In this document: positions 18,547-26,993 of the stretch, piece by piece
Layout of the letters: every line of letters starts with the position of its first letter
How positions within the stretch are numbered: the stretch's first letter is position 1
DNA from: Betaproteobacteria bacterium
GTDB taxonomy: Bacteria; Pseudomonadota; Gammaproteobacteria; Burkholderiales; Burkholderiaceae_C
Length of the DNA: 64,000 nucleotides
Direction: 5' to 3'
NCBI GenBank assembly: GCA_025354965.1
Contig: JANXLW010000158.1
Coordinates: 1 to 64,000, forward strand
Notes under the pieces: model-generated
What the model was told of the DNA's origin: nothing
Database searches by the model: none
The model's input: only the letters and a program-made list of their open reading frames with translations
Program-made: the position numbers and the translations under genes

Positions 18547-19749
18547 CTACCAGTTCGCTTCTCGTTCTGGAGAGGCGCTAATCTTGTGAATAGACAGGTC
18601 GGCGCCATCGAATTCTTCTTCCTGACTCAAGCGCAACCCCATGCCGGCCTTGAGTACACCGTAAACTGCCAAGCCTCCAACGACGGCCCAGATGACACCC
18701 AAAGCCGTCCCGATGAGTTGACCGCCAAGGTTCACACCTCCTAATCCGCCCATCGCCTTCGCGCCAAAAATGCCTGCTGCGATGCCTCCCCAGGTTCCGC
18801 ATAATCCGTGCAACGGCCACACGCCTAACACGTCATCAATCTTCCATTTGTTTTGTGTCAGCGTAAACATGACGACAAAGATGGCGCCAGCGACGCAACC
18901 CACCACCAGCGCACCCAAAGGGTGCATAACATCGGAACCCGCGCATATGGCTACAAGCCCGGCTAGCGGGCCGTTGTGGACAAAGCCGGGGTCGTTCTTA
19001 CCGACCAGCAATGCCATCAATGTGCCTCCGGCCATAGCCATCAAAGAGTTTACCGCTACCAAGCCCGAGATTTTGTTCAATGTTTGTGCGCTCATCACAT
19101 TGAAGCCAAACCAGCCCACGGTAAGTACCCATGCCCCCAGAGCCAGAAATGGAATACTGGATGGAGGATGCGCAGAGATGGCCCCATCTTTGCGATAGCG
19201 GTTACTGCGGGCCCCTAAAAGGACCACAGCAGGCAGGGCAATCCAGCCGCCCAAGGCGTGGACCACCACGCTACCGGCAAAATCATGGAACTCTTCACCG
19301 GTGATTTCTTTGATCCATGCCTGCACACCGAAGTGCTGGTTCCAAACGATGCCTTCGAAGAACGGATAAATGAAACCCACGATTGCCGCTGTGGCCAGCA
19401 ATTGCGGCCAGAATTTGGCTCTCTCGGCAATGCCGCCAGAGATAATCGCTGGAATAGCTGCTGCAAACGTCAGCAAAAAGAAAAACTTGACAAGCTCATA
19501 GCCGTTTTTGGCAGCTAACTGCTCGGCGCCTACGAAGAAGCTGGTGCTGTAGGCTACGGCGTATCCGATTGAAAAATAAACAACCGTTGACACGGAAAAG
19601 TCCACCAGAATCTTGACCAGCGCATTCACCTGATTTTTGCGGCGCACGGTGCCGAGCTCCAAAAAAGCGAAACCTGCGTGCATGGCCAGCACCATGACAG
19701 CGCCGAGAAGAATGAATAGGGTGTCTGTGCCCTGCTTTAGTGCTTCCAT
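18547..19749 (-). CDS. amtB: Ammonium transporter, Amt family
   Basis: A 400-residue inner-membrane channel with about 11 helices. Both pore histidines are in place (VVVHALGGWIALP and PLHGLCGTWGG), and the conserved FFLLTFAAAIPAIISGGIAERAKF segment is present. It conducts ammonia gained from ammonium at low nitrogen. The usual partner glnK is not adjacent. A sigma-54 promoter about 70 bases upstream indicates NtrC-type nitrogen control. No signal peptide is evident, since the first helix starts near residue 10. Confidence 0.95.
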   Translation of the reverse strand: MEALKQGTDTLFILLGAVMVLAMHAGFAFLELGTVRRKNQVNALVKILVDFSVSTVVYFSIGYAVAYSTSFFVGAEQLAAKNGYELVKFFFLLTFAAAIPAIISGGIAERAKFWPQLLATAAIVGFIYPFFEGIVWNQHFGVQAWIKEITGEEFHDFAGSVVVHALGGWIALPAVVLLGARSNRYRKDGAISAHPPSSIPFLALGAWVLTVGWFGFNVMSAQTLNKISGLVAVNSLMAMAGGTLMALLVGKNDPGFVHNGPLAGLVAICAGSDVMHPLGALVVGCVAGAIFVVMFTLTQNKWKIDDVLGVWPLHGLCGTWGGIAAGIFGAKAMGGLGGVNLGGQLIGTALGVIWAVVGGLAVYGVLKAGMGLRLSQEEEFDGADLSIHKISASPEREANW

Positions 19750-19777
19750 GCGGACCTTTGGGGTGAAATTGGTTTAA

Positions 19778-19815
19778 TTGGTGCGTAAACTGTGAAAAAA
19801 CCAGAAACGCACCAA
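19778..19815. promoter_or_regulatory. Perfect inverted repeat in the amtB leader
   Basis: TTGGTGCGT (19778-19786) and ACGCACCAA (19807-19815) are exact complements with a 20-base spacer. They lie across the predicted transcription start and leader of amtB. This may be an operator or an mRNA hairpin. The GGTGC core resembles NtrC half-sites, but the position downstream of the promoter is unusual. Confidence 0.45.
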
Positions 19816-19819
19816 AGTG

Positions 19820-19837
19820 AAGCAAAAATCGAGCCAA
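19820..19837 (-). promoter_or_regulatory. Sigma-54 promoter of amtB
   Basis: On the minus strand TTGGCTCGATTTTTGCTT has GG, ten bases, then GC, the invariant spacing. It differs from the extended consensus (YTGGCACGRNNNTTGCW) at one position. The start would be near 19811, giving a leader of about 60 bases. A TGCACGGTTTTGCGCG stretch further upstream (about 19852-19868) may be an NtrC site. Confidence 0.75.
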
Positions 19838-19984
19838 AGAGAGATTGGAAGCGCGCAAAACCGTGCAGATTACGCCCGCGGTCAGTAAGTTGAATCTATG
19901 AGGTTCAAGCTCGAAATCAGGTGTCTGGCCGGTGGACTGACCGTAGTGCAAACCTTCATCAAAGTAGGCATCTGGACTTCGATC

Positions 19985-19990
19985 TATACT
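19985..19990 (+). promoter_or_regulatory. -10 element of the metX transcript
   Basis: TATACT lies about 9 bases before the first riboswitch stem, so transcription would begin at the aptamer itself. No convincing -35 element sits 16-18 bases upstream. Confidence 0.4.
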
Positions 19991-19995
19991 TAACC

Positions 19996-20060
19996 GTTGC
20001 GCCGATTTGATCCAGGATTGCGGGCGCCGAAGCCGCAGAGCTTCGAAGTTCAGCTAAACA
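19996..20060 (+). ncRNA. SAM-II riboswitch
   Basis: The stem GCGCC (19999-20003) pairs with GGCGC (20023-20027) and encloses GATTTGATCC and ATTGCG, matching the SAM-II core (UGAUUUG..CC...UUGC). A small extra hairpin follows (CGAAGC/GCTTCG, 20028-20045), then the conserved AGCTAAAC at 20052-20059 that forms the pseudoknot. SAM-II aptamers sense S-adenosylmethionine and are known upstream of metX and metA. Its position, just before a terminator and metX, supports the call. Confidence 0.8.
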
Positions 20061-20077
20061 CGGCCACTGCATCAGGT

Positions 20078-20114
20078 AACCCGGCCCCTCATTTCGAGTA
20101 GCCGGGTTTTTTTT
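20078..20114 (+). terminator. Rho-independent terminator between riboswitch and metX
   Basis: AACCCGGC (20078-20085) pairs with GCCGGGTT (20101-20108), with an inner CTC/GAG pair and an eight-T run. It stands 18 bases after the aptamer and 55 bases before metX. It would be the expression platform that aborts the transcript when SAM is abundant, although no alternative antiterminator pairing has been worked out. Confidence 0.85.
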
Positions 20115-20168
20115 AGACATTTTGAGACAAGTCACAGCCAAGCAGGCGCTGCCCCCGCACCGATTAAG

Positions 20169-21416
20169 ATGATTGCCACGCCAAAGTCCATGTTATTTGC
20201 CGACCCTTTGCCTTTGCAAAGCGGTGCGACTATTCGCGACTACTCGCTGAGTTTTGAAACGTATGGCACGCTCAATGCCGACAAATCCAACGTCGCGTTG
20301 ATTTGCCATGCTTTGAATGCCTCACACCATGTTGCGGGCATCTATGCGGGACAAGACAAGTCCGAGGGCTGGTGGGACAACATGATTGGCCCAGGCAAGC
20401 CACTGGACACGAACAAGTTCTTCGTTATCGGCGTTAACAATCTCGGTTCCTGCTTCGGCTCCACCGGGCCTATGCATGTGAACCCCGATACCGGTCGGAT
20501 TTACGGCGCCGATTTTCCTGTAGTCACGGTTGAGGACTGGGTTACCGCGCAGGCCCGTTTGCTGGATGCCTTGGGTATCCAGACGCTGGCTGCAGTGATG
20601 GGCGGTTCTTTGGGCGGAATGCAGGCTTTGTCATGGGCGTTGCAGTATCCGGATCGAGTGCGCCACGCCGTGGTGGTGGCCAGTGCTCCCAACTTGACGG
20701 CGGAGAACATTGCCTTTAATGAAGTGGCGCGCCGCGCCATCGTGACTGATCCGGATTTTCATGGCGGACATTTTTACGAACACGGCGTTATCCCAAAACG
20801 CGGTTTGCGCATCGCTCGCATGATTGGCCACATCACTTATCTCAGTGACGATGTCATGAACGAGAAGTTTGGGCGCCAATTGCGTGTTTTGACTGACGGC
20901 GATGATCTGGGTAACTACCTTTTTAGCACGCAAGAGGTCGAATTTCAGATCGAAAGCTACCTGAGACATCAGGGCGACAAATTTGCCGAGTACTTTGATG
21001 CCAACACTTACCTGCTGATCACAAGAGCGCTCGACTACTTTGATCCGGCCCGCACCTACGGTGGTGACTTGAGCCATGCGCTGGCGCGCGCGACCTGCAA
21101 ATTCTTGCTCGCTAGTTTTACCACCGACTGGCGGTTTGCTCCCAAACGCAGCCGCGAAATCGTTAAGGCGCTACTCGACAACCGGCGGGACGTAAGCTAC
21201 GCCGAAATTGACGCGCCGCACGGACATGATGCCTTTTTGTTGGATGACGCGCGTTACATGGCTGTCATCAGATCTTATTTTGAGAACGTCGCCAAGGAAG
21301 TGGCAGCCACAGCGCCGGACCGCTCCCAGCAAGACACAGCTCCCTTGAGGGACAGCGCAGTACGCGAAGCGCTCTCGGAGAACGGCGTAGCCACAAGCGT
21401 GGGGGCAAGACTATGA
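20169..21416 (+). CDS. metX: Homoserine O-acetyltransferase/O-succinyltransferase MetX
   Basis: A 415-residue alpha/beta-hydrolase enzyme that acylates homoserine for methionine synthesis. It shows the nucleophile elbow GGSLGGMQALSWA and the C-terminal DAPHGHDAFLLD with the catalytic histidine. The last 35 residues are a variable tail (SRQQDTAPLRDSAVREALSENG). It overlaps metW by four bases (ATGA) and is controlled by the SAM-II leader. Whether acetyl or succinyl CoA is used cannot be told here. Confidence 0.95.
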   Translation: MIATPKSMLFADPLPLQSGATIRDYSLSFETYGTLNADKSNVALICHALNASHHVAGIYAGQDKSEGWWDNMIGPGKPLDTNKFFVIGVNNLGSCFGSTGPMHVNPDTGRIYGADFPVVTVEDWVTAQARLLDALGIQTLAAVMGGSLGGMQALSWALQYPDRVRHAVVVASAPNLTAENIAFNEVARRAIVTDPDFHGGHFYEHGVIPKRGLRIARMIGHITYLSDDVMNEKFGRQLRVLTDGDDLGNYLFSTQEVEFQIESYLRHQGDKFAEYFDANTYLLITRALDYFDPARTYGGDLSHALARATCKFLLASFTTDWRFAPKRSREIVKALLDNRRDVSYAEIDAPHGHDAFLLDDARYMAVIRSYFENVAKEVAATAPDRSQQDTAPLRDSAVREALSENGVATSVGARL

Positions 21417-21994
21417 GCGATCTTGCAACCATGAATGCCATTGCCCAGCGGGTGCCTGAAGGCTCACGTGTGCTTGACCTGGGCTGCGGCGACGGCGCCA
21501 TGTTGGCGTATCTGAAAAAAGAGCGTGGCTGTAACGGCTATGGTATTGAAATTGATGATGCCAACATGCTGGCATGCGTCAAGCGCGGTGTCAATGTCAT
21601 CCAACTCAATCTGGATGAAGGCTTGTCACTGTTTGACGATGCTTCGTTCGACGTGGTGTTGCAAATCGACACTCTCCAGCATCTGCGCAACGCCGAGGTG
21701 ATGCTGCGTGAAACAGTGCGTGTTGGCCGCATCGGCATCGTCGCTTTTCCCAACTTTGCGCATTGGCCAAACCGCTTGAGCGTACTGCGCGGGCGCATGC
21801 CAGTCACCAGGCGTCTGCCCTACCAGTGGTACGACACGCCCAATATCCGGGTTGGAACGCACGCCGACCTCGCGCTACTGGCTCTGGGTAGCGGCCTGAA
21901 GGTGTTGGACAGCTTTGGCATCCAGGACGAACGGACGGTGCGCTTTGCGCCCAATTTGATGGCTGGCACATCTGTGTACGTCTTGTCACGGTAG
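21413..21994 (+). CDS. metW: Methionine biosynthesis protein MetW
   Basis: A 193-residue methyltransferase-fold protein with motif I VLDLGCGDGAMLAYL and the MetW features VLQIDTLQHLRN, AFPNFAHWPNRL and PYQWYDTPNIR. MetW is regularly coupled to MetX and is needed for its activity in several proteobacteria. The overlap with metX implies translational coupling. Confidence 0.94.
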   Translation: MSDLATMNAIAQRVPEGSRVLDLGCGDGAMLAYLKKERGCNGYGIEIDDANMLACVKRGVNVIQLNLDEGLSLFDDASFDVVLQIDTLQHLRNAEVMLRETVRVGRIGIVAFPNFAHWPNRLSVLRGRMPVTRRLPYQWYDTPNIRVGTHADLALLALGSGLKVLDSFGIQDERTVRFAPNLMAGTSVYVLSR

Positions 21995-22056
21995 GCGACA
22001 CTCCAAACGTTATTTTGCTGGCGAGCAAAGTTATCCTGACTGTGCTAGATTTCGAA

Positions 22057-22080
22057 GGCCGGGGTACCAGCTCCCCGGTC
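22057..22080 (+). terminator. GC-rich hairpin after metW
   Basis: GGCCGGGG and CCCCGGTC form a stem (CCGGGG at 22059-22064 and CCCCGG at 22073-22078) around TACCAGCT. No T-run follows, so it is a weak or Rho-assisted terminator candidate. Confidence 0.4.
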
Positions 22081-22144
22081 TCATACCCGCGAGGGTCTCA
22101 AGACGGTGTCCCGTCCAAATGCTGTGACCAAGAATGGATGACTT

Positions 22145-22984
22145 ATGGACACCGCAAAATCGAATCTACTTTCGTCTTCTTTTTTCAGCACCCCCCACGC
22201 GTTGGCGCAGCAATTGCATTCACACGATGCACCACTGCTCATCGATGTGAGAAAAAGGGAATCGTTCATTGCCTCCGAATACACGCTGCCGGGAGCCTTG
22301 CGGCGTGACCCTTTGCTGCTTGACAGCTGGGCCCGCACACTACCAGACGCAACATTCGTACTGGTTTTTTGCGTCCATGGACAAGAGGTGAGCCAGAACA
22401 CGGCGACGGCGCTGCGCCAGCTCGGCATCAACGCTTTGTTCCTGCAAGGCGGGATTGAGCAATGGCGTGCGCAGAACTTGCCCCTGGATGCCAAACCCGC
22501 TGGCGGCAGCACACGCTGGGTGACCCGCGAACGTCCCAAAATTGACCGCATTGCCTGCCCGTGGCTGGTGCGCCGTTTTGTCGACGCACAGGCGCAGTTT
22601 TTCTACGTGCCGCCGGCGCAAGTACGGACCCTGGCACAGACCGAAACCGCCACGCCGTATGACGTGAACGCTGACATTGCAGACACCCGCTTCACTCACG
22701 ACGGCGCACTGTGCAGTTTTGATGCGTTCATCAAAATTTACCGTTTGGGCACCGACACTGCACTGGCCAAACTGGCCGTCATCGTGCGGGGGGCAGACAC
22801 CGACCGGCCTGATCTCGCGCCTCAGGCCGCGGGCTTGTTGGCCGTCTCGCTGGGCATGTCGCACCGCCTGAAGGATGATCACACGATGCTGGAGACCATG
22901 ATGCCTGTCTATGACGCCTTGTACGCCTGGTGTCGTGACACGGTTACAGGAACCGATGAAAAACACAATTGGAAACCGGCATGA
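22145..22984 (+). CDS. Chromate resistance protein: rhodanese domain fused to ChrB domain
   Basis: A 279-residue protein. Residues about 10-110 form a rhodanese domain with a plausible active-site cysteine in FVLVFCVHGQEVS. Residues about 120-275 match the ChrB C-terminal domain (RPKIDRIACPWLVRRFVDAQ, HDGALCSFDAFI, LAPQAAGLLAVSLGMS). ChrB-type proteins regulate or support ChrA-mediated chromate efflux. It overlaps chrA by four bases. The true ChrB regulator usually has a DNA-binding N-terminus, which is replaced here by rhodanese. Confidence 0.85.
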   Translation: MDTAKSNLLSSSFFSTPHALAQQLHSHDAPLLIDVRKRESFIASEYTLPGALRRDPLLLDSWARTLPDATFVLVFCVHGQEVSQNTATALRQLGINALFLQGGIEQWRAQNLPLDAKPAGGSTRWVTRERPKIDRIACPWLVRRFVDAQAQFFYVPPAQVRTLAQTETATPYDVNADIADTRFTHDGALCSFDAFIKIYRLGTDTALAKLAVIVRGADTDRPDLAPQAAGLLAVSLGMSHRLKDDHTMLETMMPVYDALYAWCRDTVTGTDEKHNWKPA

Positions 22985-24393
22985 GCACCCACCTTCCTGC
23001 TAAAACAGCGTCTGCCAGCGTCGTCGCAAAGCATCAGGCGGTATCTGCCGTGTCTTTTTTTGCGGCCCTGAAGTTTTGGCTCAAACTCGGTTTCATCAGC
23101 CTCGGTGGACCAGCTGGGCAGATTGCGATCATGCACCGCGAGCTGGTGGAGGAAAAGCGCTGGATTTCCGAGAAGCGCTTCCTGCACGCCCTGAACTATT
23201 GCATGCTGCTGCCTGGCCCGGAGGCGCAGCAACTTGCCACCTACATTGGCTGGTTGATGCATCGCACCTGGGGCGGCGTGGCGGCGGGAGTGTTGTTTGT
23301 GCTGCCCTCGCTTTTTATGTTGATTGGCTTGAGCTGGGTCTACGTAACCTTTGGCAACTTGCCCTGGGTGGCGGGGCTGCTGTATGGCATCAAACCGGCT
23401 GTGGCGGCGATCGTGGTGCAGGCGGTGCACCGCATTGGTTCAAAAGCATTGAAGAAACCATCGGTAGCCCCTGTGTTGTGGGCGGTCGCCACAATTAGTT
23501 TTATAGCAATTGCACTGCTGAACATCCCCTTTCCATGGGTGGTTCTGGCTGCGGCGCTCACGGGCTGGCTTGGACAGAGGTTTGCGCCCAAGCAATTTAC
23601 GACCGATGGCCGGCATGGCTCCTCCAGCGCAGATGACGTGACACACAGGCCGACCCTCATTGACGACGATACGCCGACACCGCCACACGCCCGTTTCAAA
23701 AAGTCGCGCTTGGCCGCCGTGTTGGCGGTGGGCGCACTGCTTTGGTTGTTGCCCATGGGTGGGCTTCTGGTCTGGCAGGGTTGGAGCGGCGCACTCACGC
23801 AAATGGGCTGGTTCTTTACCAAGGCGGCATTGCTGACGTTTGGCGGCGCCTACGCCGTGCTGCCCTACGTGTACCAGGGTGCGGTGGAACAATTTGCCTG
23901 GCTCACAGCGCCACAGATGATGGACGGGCTGGCCCTTGGAGAGACGACCCCAGGTCCGCTCATCATGGTCGTGGCCTATGTTGGGTTTGTTGGTGGTTGG
24001 AGCAAGCAGGCGTTGGGGCCGGACGCACTGTTTCTGGGTGCCACAGTGGCCGCCACGGTGGTGACGTGGTTCACTTTTTTGCCCTCATTCGTTTTCATCC
24101 TGGCGGGCGGCCCGTTGGTGGAGTCCACTCACGGCAGACTGCAGTTCACCGCACCGCTGACCGCAATTACCGCGGCTGTGGTCGGCGTAATCGCCAGCCT
24201 CGCTTTGTTTTTCATAATGCACATCACCTACCGGTCGGGAGGTGGGGACAGATCGTTGTCACAGATTGATTTCGCTTCAGTTGTCCTGACGGCTTTAGCC
24301 ACACTCGCGCTTTTGCGCTACAAGCAGGGGGTGATTTCAGTAATTATTGCCTGCGCATTGGTTGGTTTGGTATGGCGACTGAACGGGCTCTGA
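22981..24393 (+). CDS. chrA: Chromate transporter ChrA
   Basis: A 470-residue CHR-family efflux protein with two homologous halves. Half one has GFISLGGPAGQIAIMHREL and LPGPEAQQLATYIGWLMH. Half two has LLTFGGAYAVLPYVYQ and ALGETTPGPLIMVVAYVGF. A hydrophilic linker (about 200-240) separates them, with about ten membrane helices in all. It exports chromate. The ATG at 22981 overlaps the upstream stop; an in-frame ATG four codons earlier is less likely. The 270 bases after it show no gene. Confidence 0.93.
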   Translation: MSTHLPAKTASASVVAKHQAVSAVSFFAALKFWLKLGFISLGGPAGQIAIMHRELVEEKRWISEKRFLHALNYCMLLPGPEAQQLATYIGWLMHRTWGGVAAGVLFVLPSLFMLIGLSWVYVTFGNLPWVAGLLYGIKPAVAAIVVQAVHRIGSKALKKPSVAPVLWAVATISFIAIALLNIPFPWVVLAAALTGWLGQRFAPKQFTTDGRHGSSSADDVTHRPTLIDDDTPTPPHARFKKSRLAAVLAVGALLWLLPMGGLLVWQGWSGALTQMGWFFTKAALLTFGGAYAVLPYVYQGAVEQFAWLTAPQMMDGLALGETTPGPLIMVVAYVGFVGGWSKQALGPDALFLGATVAATVVTWFTFLPSFVFILAGGPLVESTHGRLQFTAPLTAITAAVVGVIASLALFFIMHITYRSGGGDRSLSQIDFASVVLTALATLALLRYKQGVISVIIACALVGLVWRLNGL

Positions 24394-24663
24394 AGCAGAC
24401 TTGCTTGTCGGCATAGGTCAGTAATTAGGCAAGGTGTCATCCTCAGAGCGAACCGACAGAACCTGTTGTACAAAGTTATTGAGGTTGTGCCTGCTTACAG
24501 TCTGAAGTTACAGGGTGCATGGGTAACGCGCCAGGCGCAAGTGAGCTGAAAATCCTTAGCAATTAAGCCTGTTGGACGAGTTGGCTTAGATCCTGGCTTT
24601 GGCGCTCTGCCCGGGCGTGGCATGATGAACTGTTGTTTTGATAGACCGCTCAAGGAGTCACAC

Positions 24664-26154
24664 ATGAATGCCAGAGTCCCCGAGTCGGCGCTAAATGCGG
24701 CGCAAGCACTAGGTCAGGTAAGCCGAGCCTGGGATGACGGTATCGTCGGCCAACTCAGTGACTACATAGCCATTCCCGCCAAGTCGCCCATGTTCGATTC
24801 CGATTGGGCACAAAACGGTTTTATTGACGCGGTTGTAAGCAATGCAGCCGCGTGGGTTGAAGCACAGAAAGTTCAAGGTCTGACGCTCGAGATCATTCGG
24901 CTTGAGGGGCGAACGCCAGTATTGTTTTTTGAAGTTTTGCCTTCGACGGGGGCGGTTGGCGTCGATGCAAAGCAGGCGACTTCCACAAACAGTGTGCTGA
25001 TGTATGGTCACTTGGATAAACAACCGGAATTTACCGGCTGGCGGCATGATCTCGGCGCGTGGACGCCCAAATACGAAAATGGCAAGCTGTATGGCCGCGG
25101 CGGCGCAGATGACGGCTACGCTGTTTATGCCAGCATTGCCGCCATTCAGGCGATCAAGAGCCAGAACTTGCCTCATCCACGAATCGTAGGCTTGATTGAA
25201 ACTTGCGAAGAAAGTGGTTCCTATGATTTATTGCCCTATATAGATGCCCTGCGCACCCGTCTGGGTGACGTGGCGCTGGTGATTTGCCTGGATTCAGGTG
25301 CTGGCAACTATGATCAACTGTGGTTGACCAGCAGCCTGCGTGGCATGGCCAGCGGCGTATTGAAAGTGGAAATTCTGACCGAGGGCGTGCATTCGGGCGA
25401 TGCCAGTGGTTTGGTACCGTCAAGCTTTCGCATCATGCGTCAGGTGCTGGACCGACTTGAAGACAGTGCCACCGGGCGCCTACTTCCAAACGCATTCCAT
25501 TGTGAAGTGCCGGCAGATCGCCTGGCGCAGACCAAAGCGACAGCGGCGATTTTGGGTGATGAAGTGTTCAAGCGTTTCCCTTGGGCCCATTACGACTGTG
25601 CTGGCGCAAACACCTTTGCCCTACCCACCACCACCGACCCAATGCAGGCCTTGCTCAATCGCACCTGGGCGCCGACACTCAGCGTGACCGGGGCCGAGGG
25701 TTTGCCCGACTTTAAAAATGCGGGTAATGTGCTTCGACCCTATACCGCGTTCAAACTCAGTCTGCGTCTGCCGCCGCTTATTGACGCAGGCACTGCAACG
25801 CAACTGCTTAAAACCCTGCTCGAAGACAACGCACCGGACCAGGCGCGCGTCACGTTCGAGAGTTCGGGTTCTGCCACCGGCTGGAACGCGCCGGGCACCG
25901 CGCCGTGGTTCGAGCACGCATTGAACGCGGCGTCCCAAGCCTATTTTGGCGCGCCCTGCGGTTACATCGGCCAAGGTGGCACCATTCCGCTCATGAACAT
26001 GCTGTCGACTGGTTTTCCAATGGCGCAAATGATGGTGTGCGGCGTGTTGGGACCGAAGAGCAATGCGCATGGTCCCAACGAGTTTTTGCACGTCCCTTTT
26101 GCCAAGAAATTGACCGCAGCTGTGGCCCAGGTCATCGTTCAAATGCCGCGATGA
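24664..26154 (+). CDS. M20-family metallopeptidase
   Basis: A 496-residue di-zinc hydrolase with metal ligands in VLMYGHLDKQPEF, YGRGGADDGYA and the catalytic ETCEESGS. Its length and the FHCEVPAD, NTFALPTTTDP segments fit the carnosinase/dipeptidase branch of M20. GGAG lies before the ATG. It overlaps the downstream lipase by four bases. Preferred substrate (dipeptide or acylated amino acid) cannot be read from the sequence. Confidence 0.88.
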   Translation: MNARVPESALNAAQALGQVSRAWDDGIVGQLSDYIAIPAKSPMFDSDWAQNGFIDAVVSNAAAWVEAQKVQGLTLEIIRLEGRTPVLFFEVLPSTGAVGVDAKQATSTNSVLMYGHLDKQPEFTGWRHDLGAWTPKYENGKLYGRGGADDGYAVYASIAAIQAIKSQNLPHPRIVGLIETCEESGSYDLLPYIDALRTRLGDVALVICLDSGAGNYDQLWLTSSLRGMASGVLKVEILTEGVHSGDASGLVPSSFRIMRQVLDRLEDSATGRLLPNAFHCEVPADRLAQTKATAAILGDEVFKRFPWAHYDCAGANTFALPTTTDPMQALLNRTWAPTLSVTGAEGLPDFKNAGNVLRPYTAFKLSLRLPPLIDAGTATQLLKTLLEDNAPDQARVTFESSGSATGWNAPGTAPWFEHALNAASQAYFGAPCGYIGQGGTIPLMNMLSTGFPMAQMMVCGVLGPKSNAHGPNEFLHVPFAKKLTAAVAQVIVQMPR

Positions 26155-26993
26155 ATAGTGACAGCACGCTCTCAACGTTTGTCGCCATTGATGGCGAAAA
26201 CCTTGCTATCCAGGATTGGCCGCTGGAGCCGGGAAAAGTTTTGCGGGGAGTGGTCCTTTTAGTGCACGGCTTGGGCGAACACGCTGGCCGTTACGAACAT
26301 GTGGCCAGTCGGCTAAATGAATGGGGATTTTCAGTGCGTGGCTATGACCAGTATGGACACGGCGAGTCAGGCGGACGACGCGGTGGTTTGCCCACTGAGA
26401 CCCGCTTGCTGGACGATTTGACCGACATTGTCGATGCCACTCGCGCCCGCATGGGCAAGAAAACGCCACTCATTTTACTGGGACACAGTATGGGCGGATT
26501 GGTGGCTGCGCGCTTTGTGTCACTGTCAATTCGTCCGGTGGATGGGCTGGTAATGTCGTCTCCTGCGCTGGACGCTGGACTAAATTCCATCCAGAAATTG
26601 TTGCTGGCGGTGCTGCCGAGATTTGCCCCGAATTTGCGGATCGGCAATGGGCTGGACGTTTCCCTTATTTCACATGATCCGGCTACGGTAAGTGCTTACC
26701 GAGCTGACAAATTGGTACATGACCGAATTTCAATTCGGCTCGCCGGCTTCATTGCCAAAGGCGGGCCGGCCACGGTGGCGCTTGCCGCAGTCTGGAAGGT
26801 GCCAACTTTGCTGTTGTTCGCTGGCGCCGATAAATTGGTCAACCCAGCCGGCAGTCGTGTCTTTGCGGAGGCGGCCCCAAAGCAGGTTCTTACGGCACGC
26901 TGTTTTGAGCGCCTTTACCATGAGATATTTAATGAACTTAAGTCTGAGCCCGTTTTTGCGGCACTCAAGAAGTGGTTGGACTCGCGGTTTTAG
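26151..26993 (+). CDS. Alpha/beta hydrolase, monoacylglycerol lipase type
   Basis: A 280-residue serine hydrolase starting MNSDSTLSTFVAIDG at an ATG overlapping the peptidase stop. It has VLLVHGLGEHAGRYEHVA (oxyanion region), YDQYGHGESGG, and the nucleophile elbow LLGHSMGGLVAARF. The acid is likely in LFAGADKLVNPAGS and the histidine in LYHEIFNE. This is the lysophospholipase/monoacylglycerol lipase family. It converges on, and overlaps, the MFS gene end by four bases. Confidence 0.88.
   Translation: MNSDSTLSTFVAIDGENLAIQDWPLEPGKVLRGVVLLVHGLGEHAGRYEHVASRLNEWGFSVRGYDQYGHGESGGRRGGLPTETRLLDDLTDIVDATRARMGKKTPLILLGHSMGGLVAARFVSLSIRPVDGLVMSSPALDAGLNSIQKLLLAVLPRFAPNLRIGNGLDVSLISHDPATVSAYRADKLVHDRISIRLAGFIAKGGPATVALAAVWKVPTLLLFAGADKLVNPAGSRVFAEAAPKQVLTARCFERLYHEIFNELKSEPVFAALKKWLDSRF

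Noticed and set aside
22057..22080. Riboswitch before the chromate genes
   Set aside because: Only a simple GC hairpin is present; no conserved aptamer core.
24394..24663. Possible small RNA or tRNA between chrA and the peptidase gene
   Set aside because: No cloverleaf, no tRNA end sequence, no terminator-like hairpin with T-run was found.
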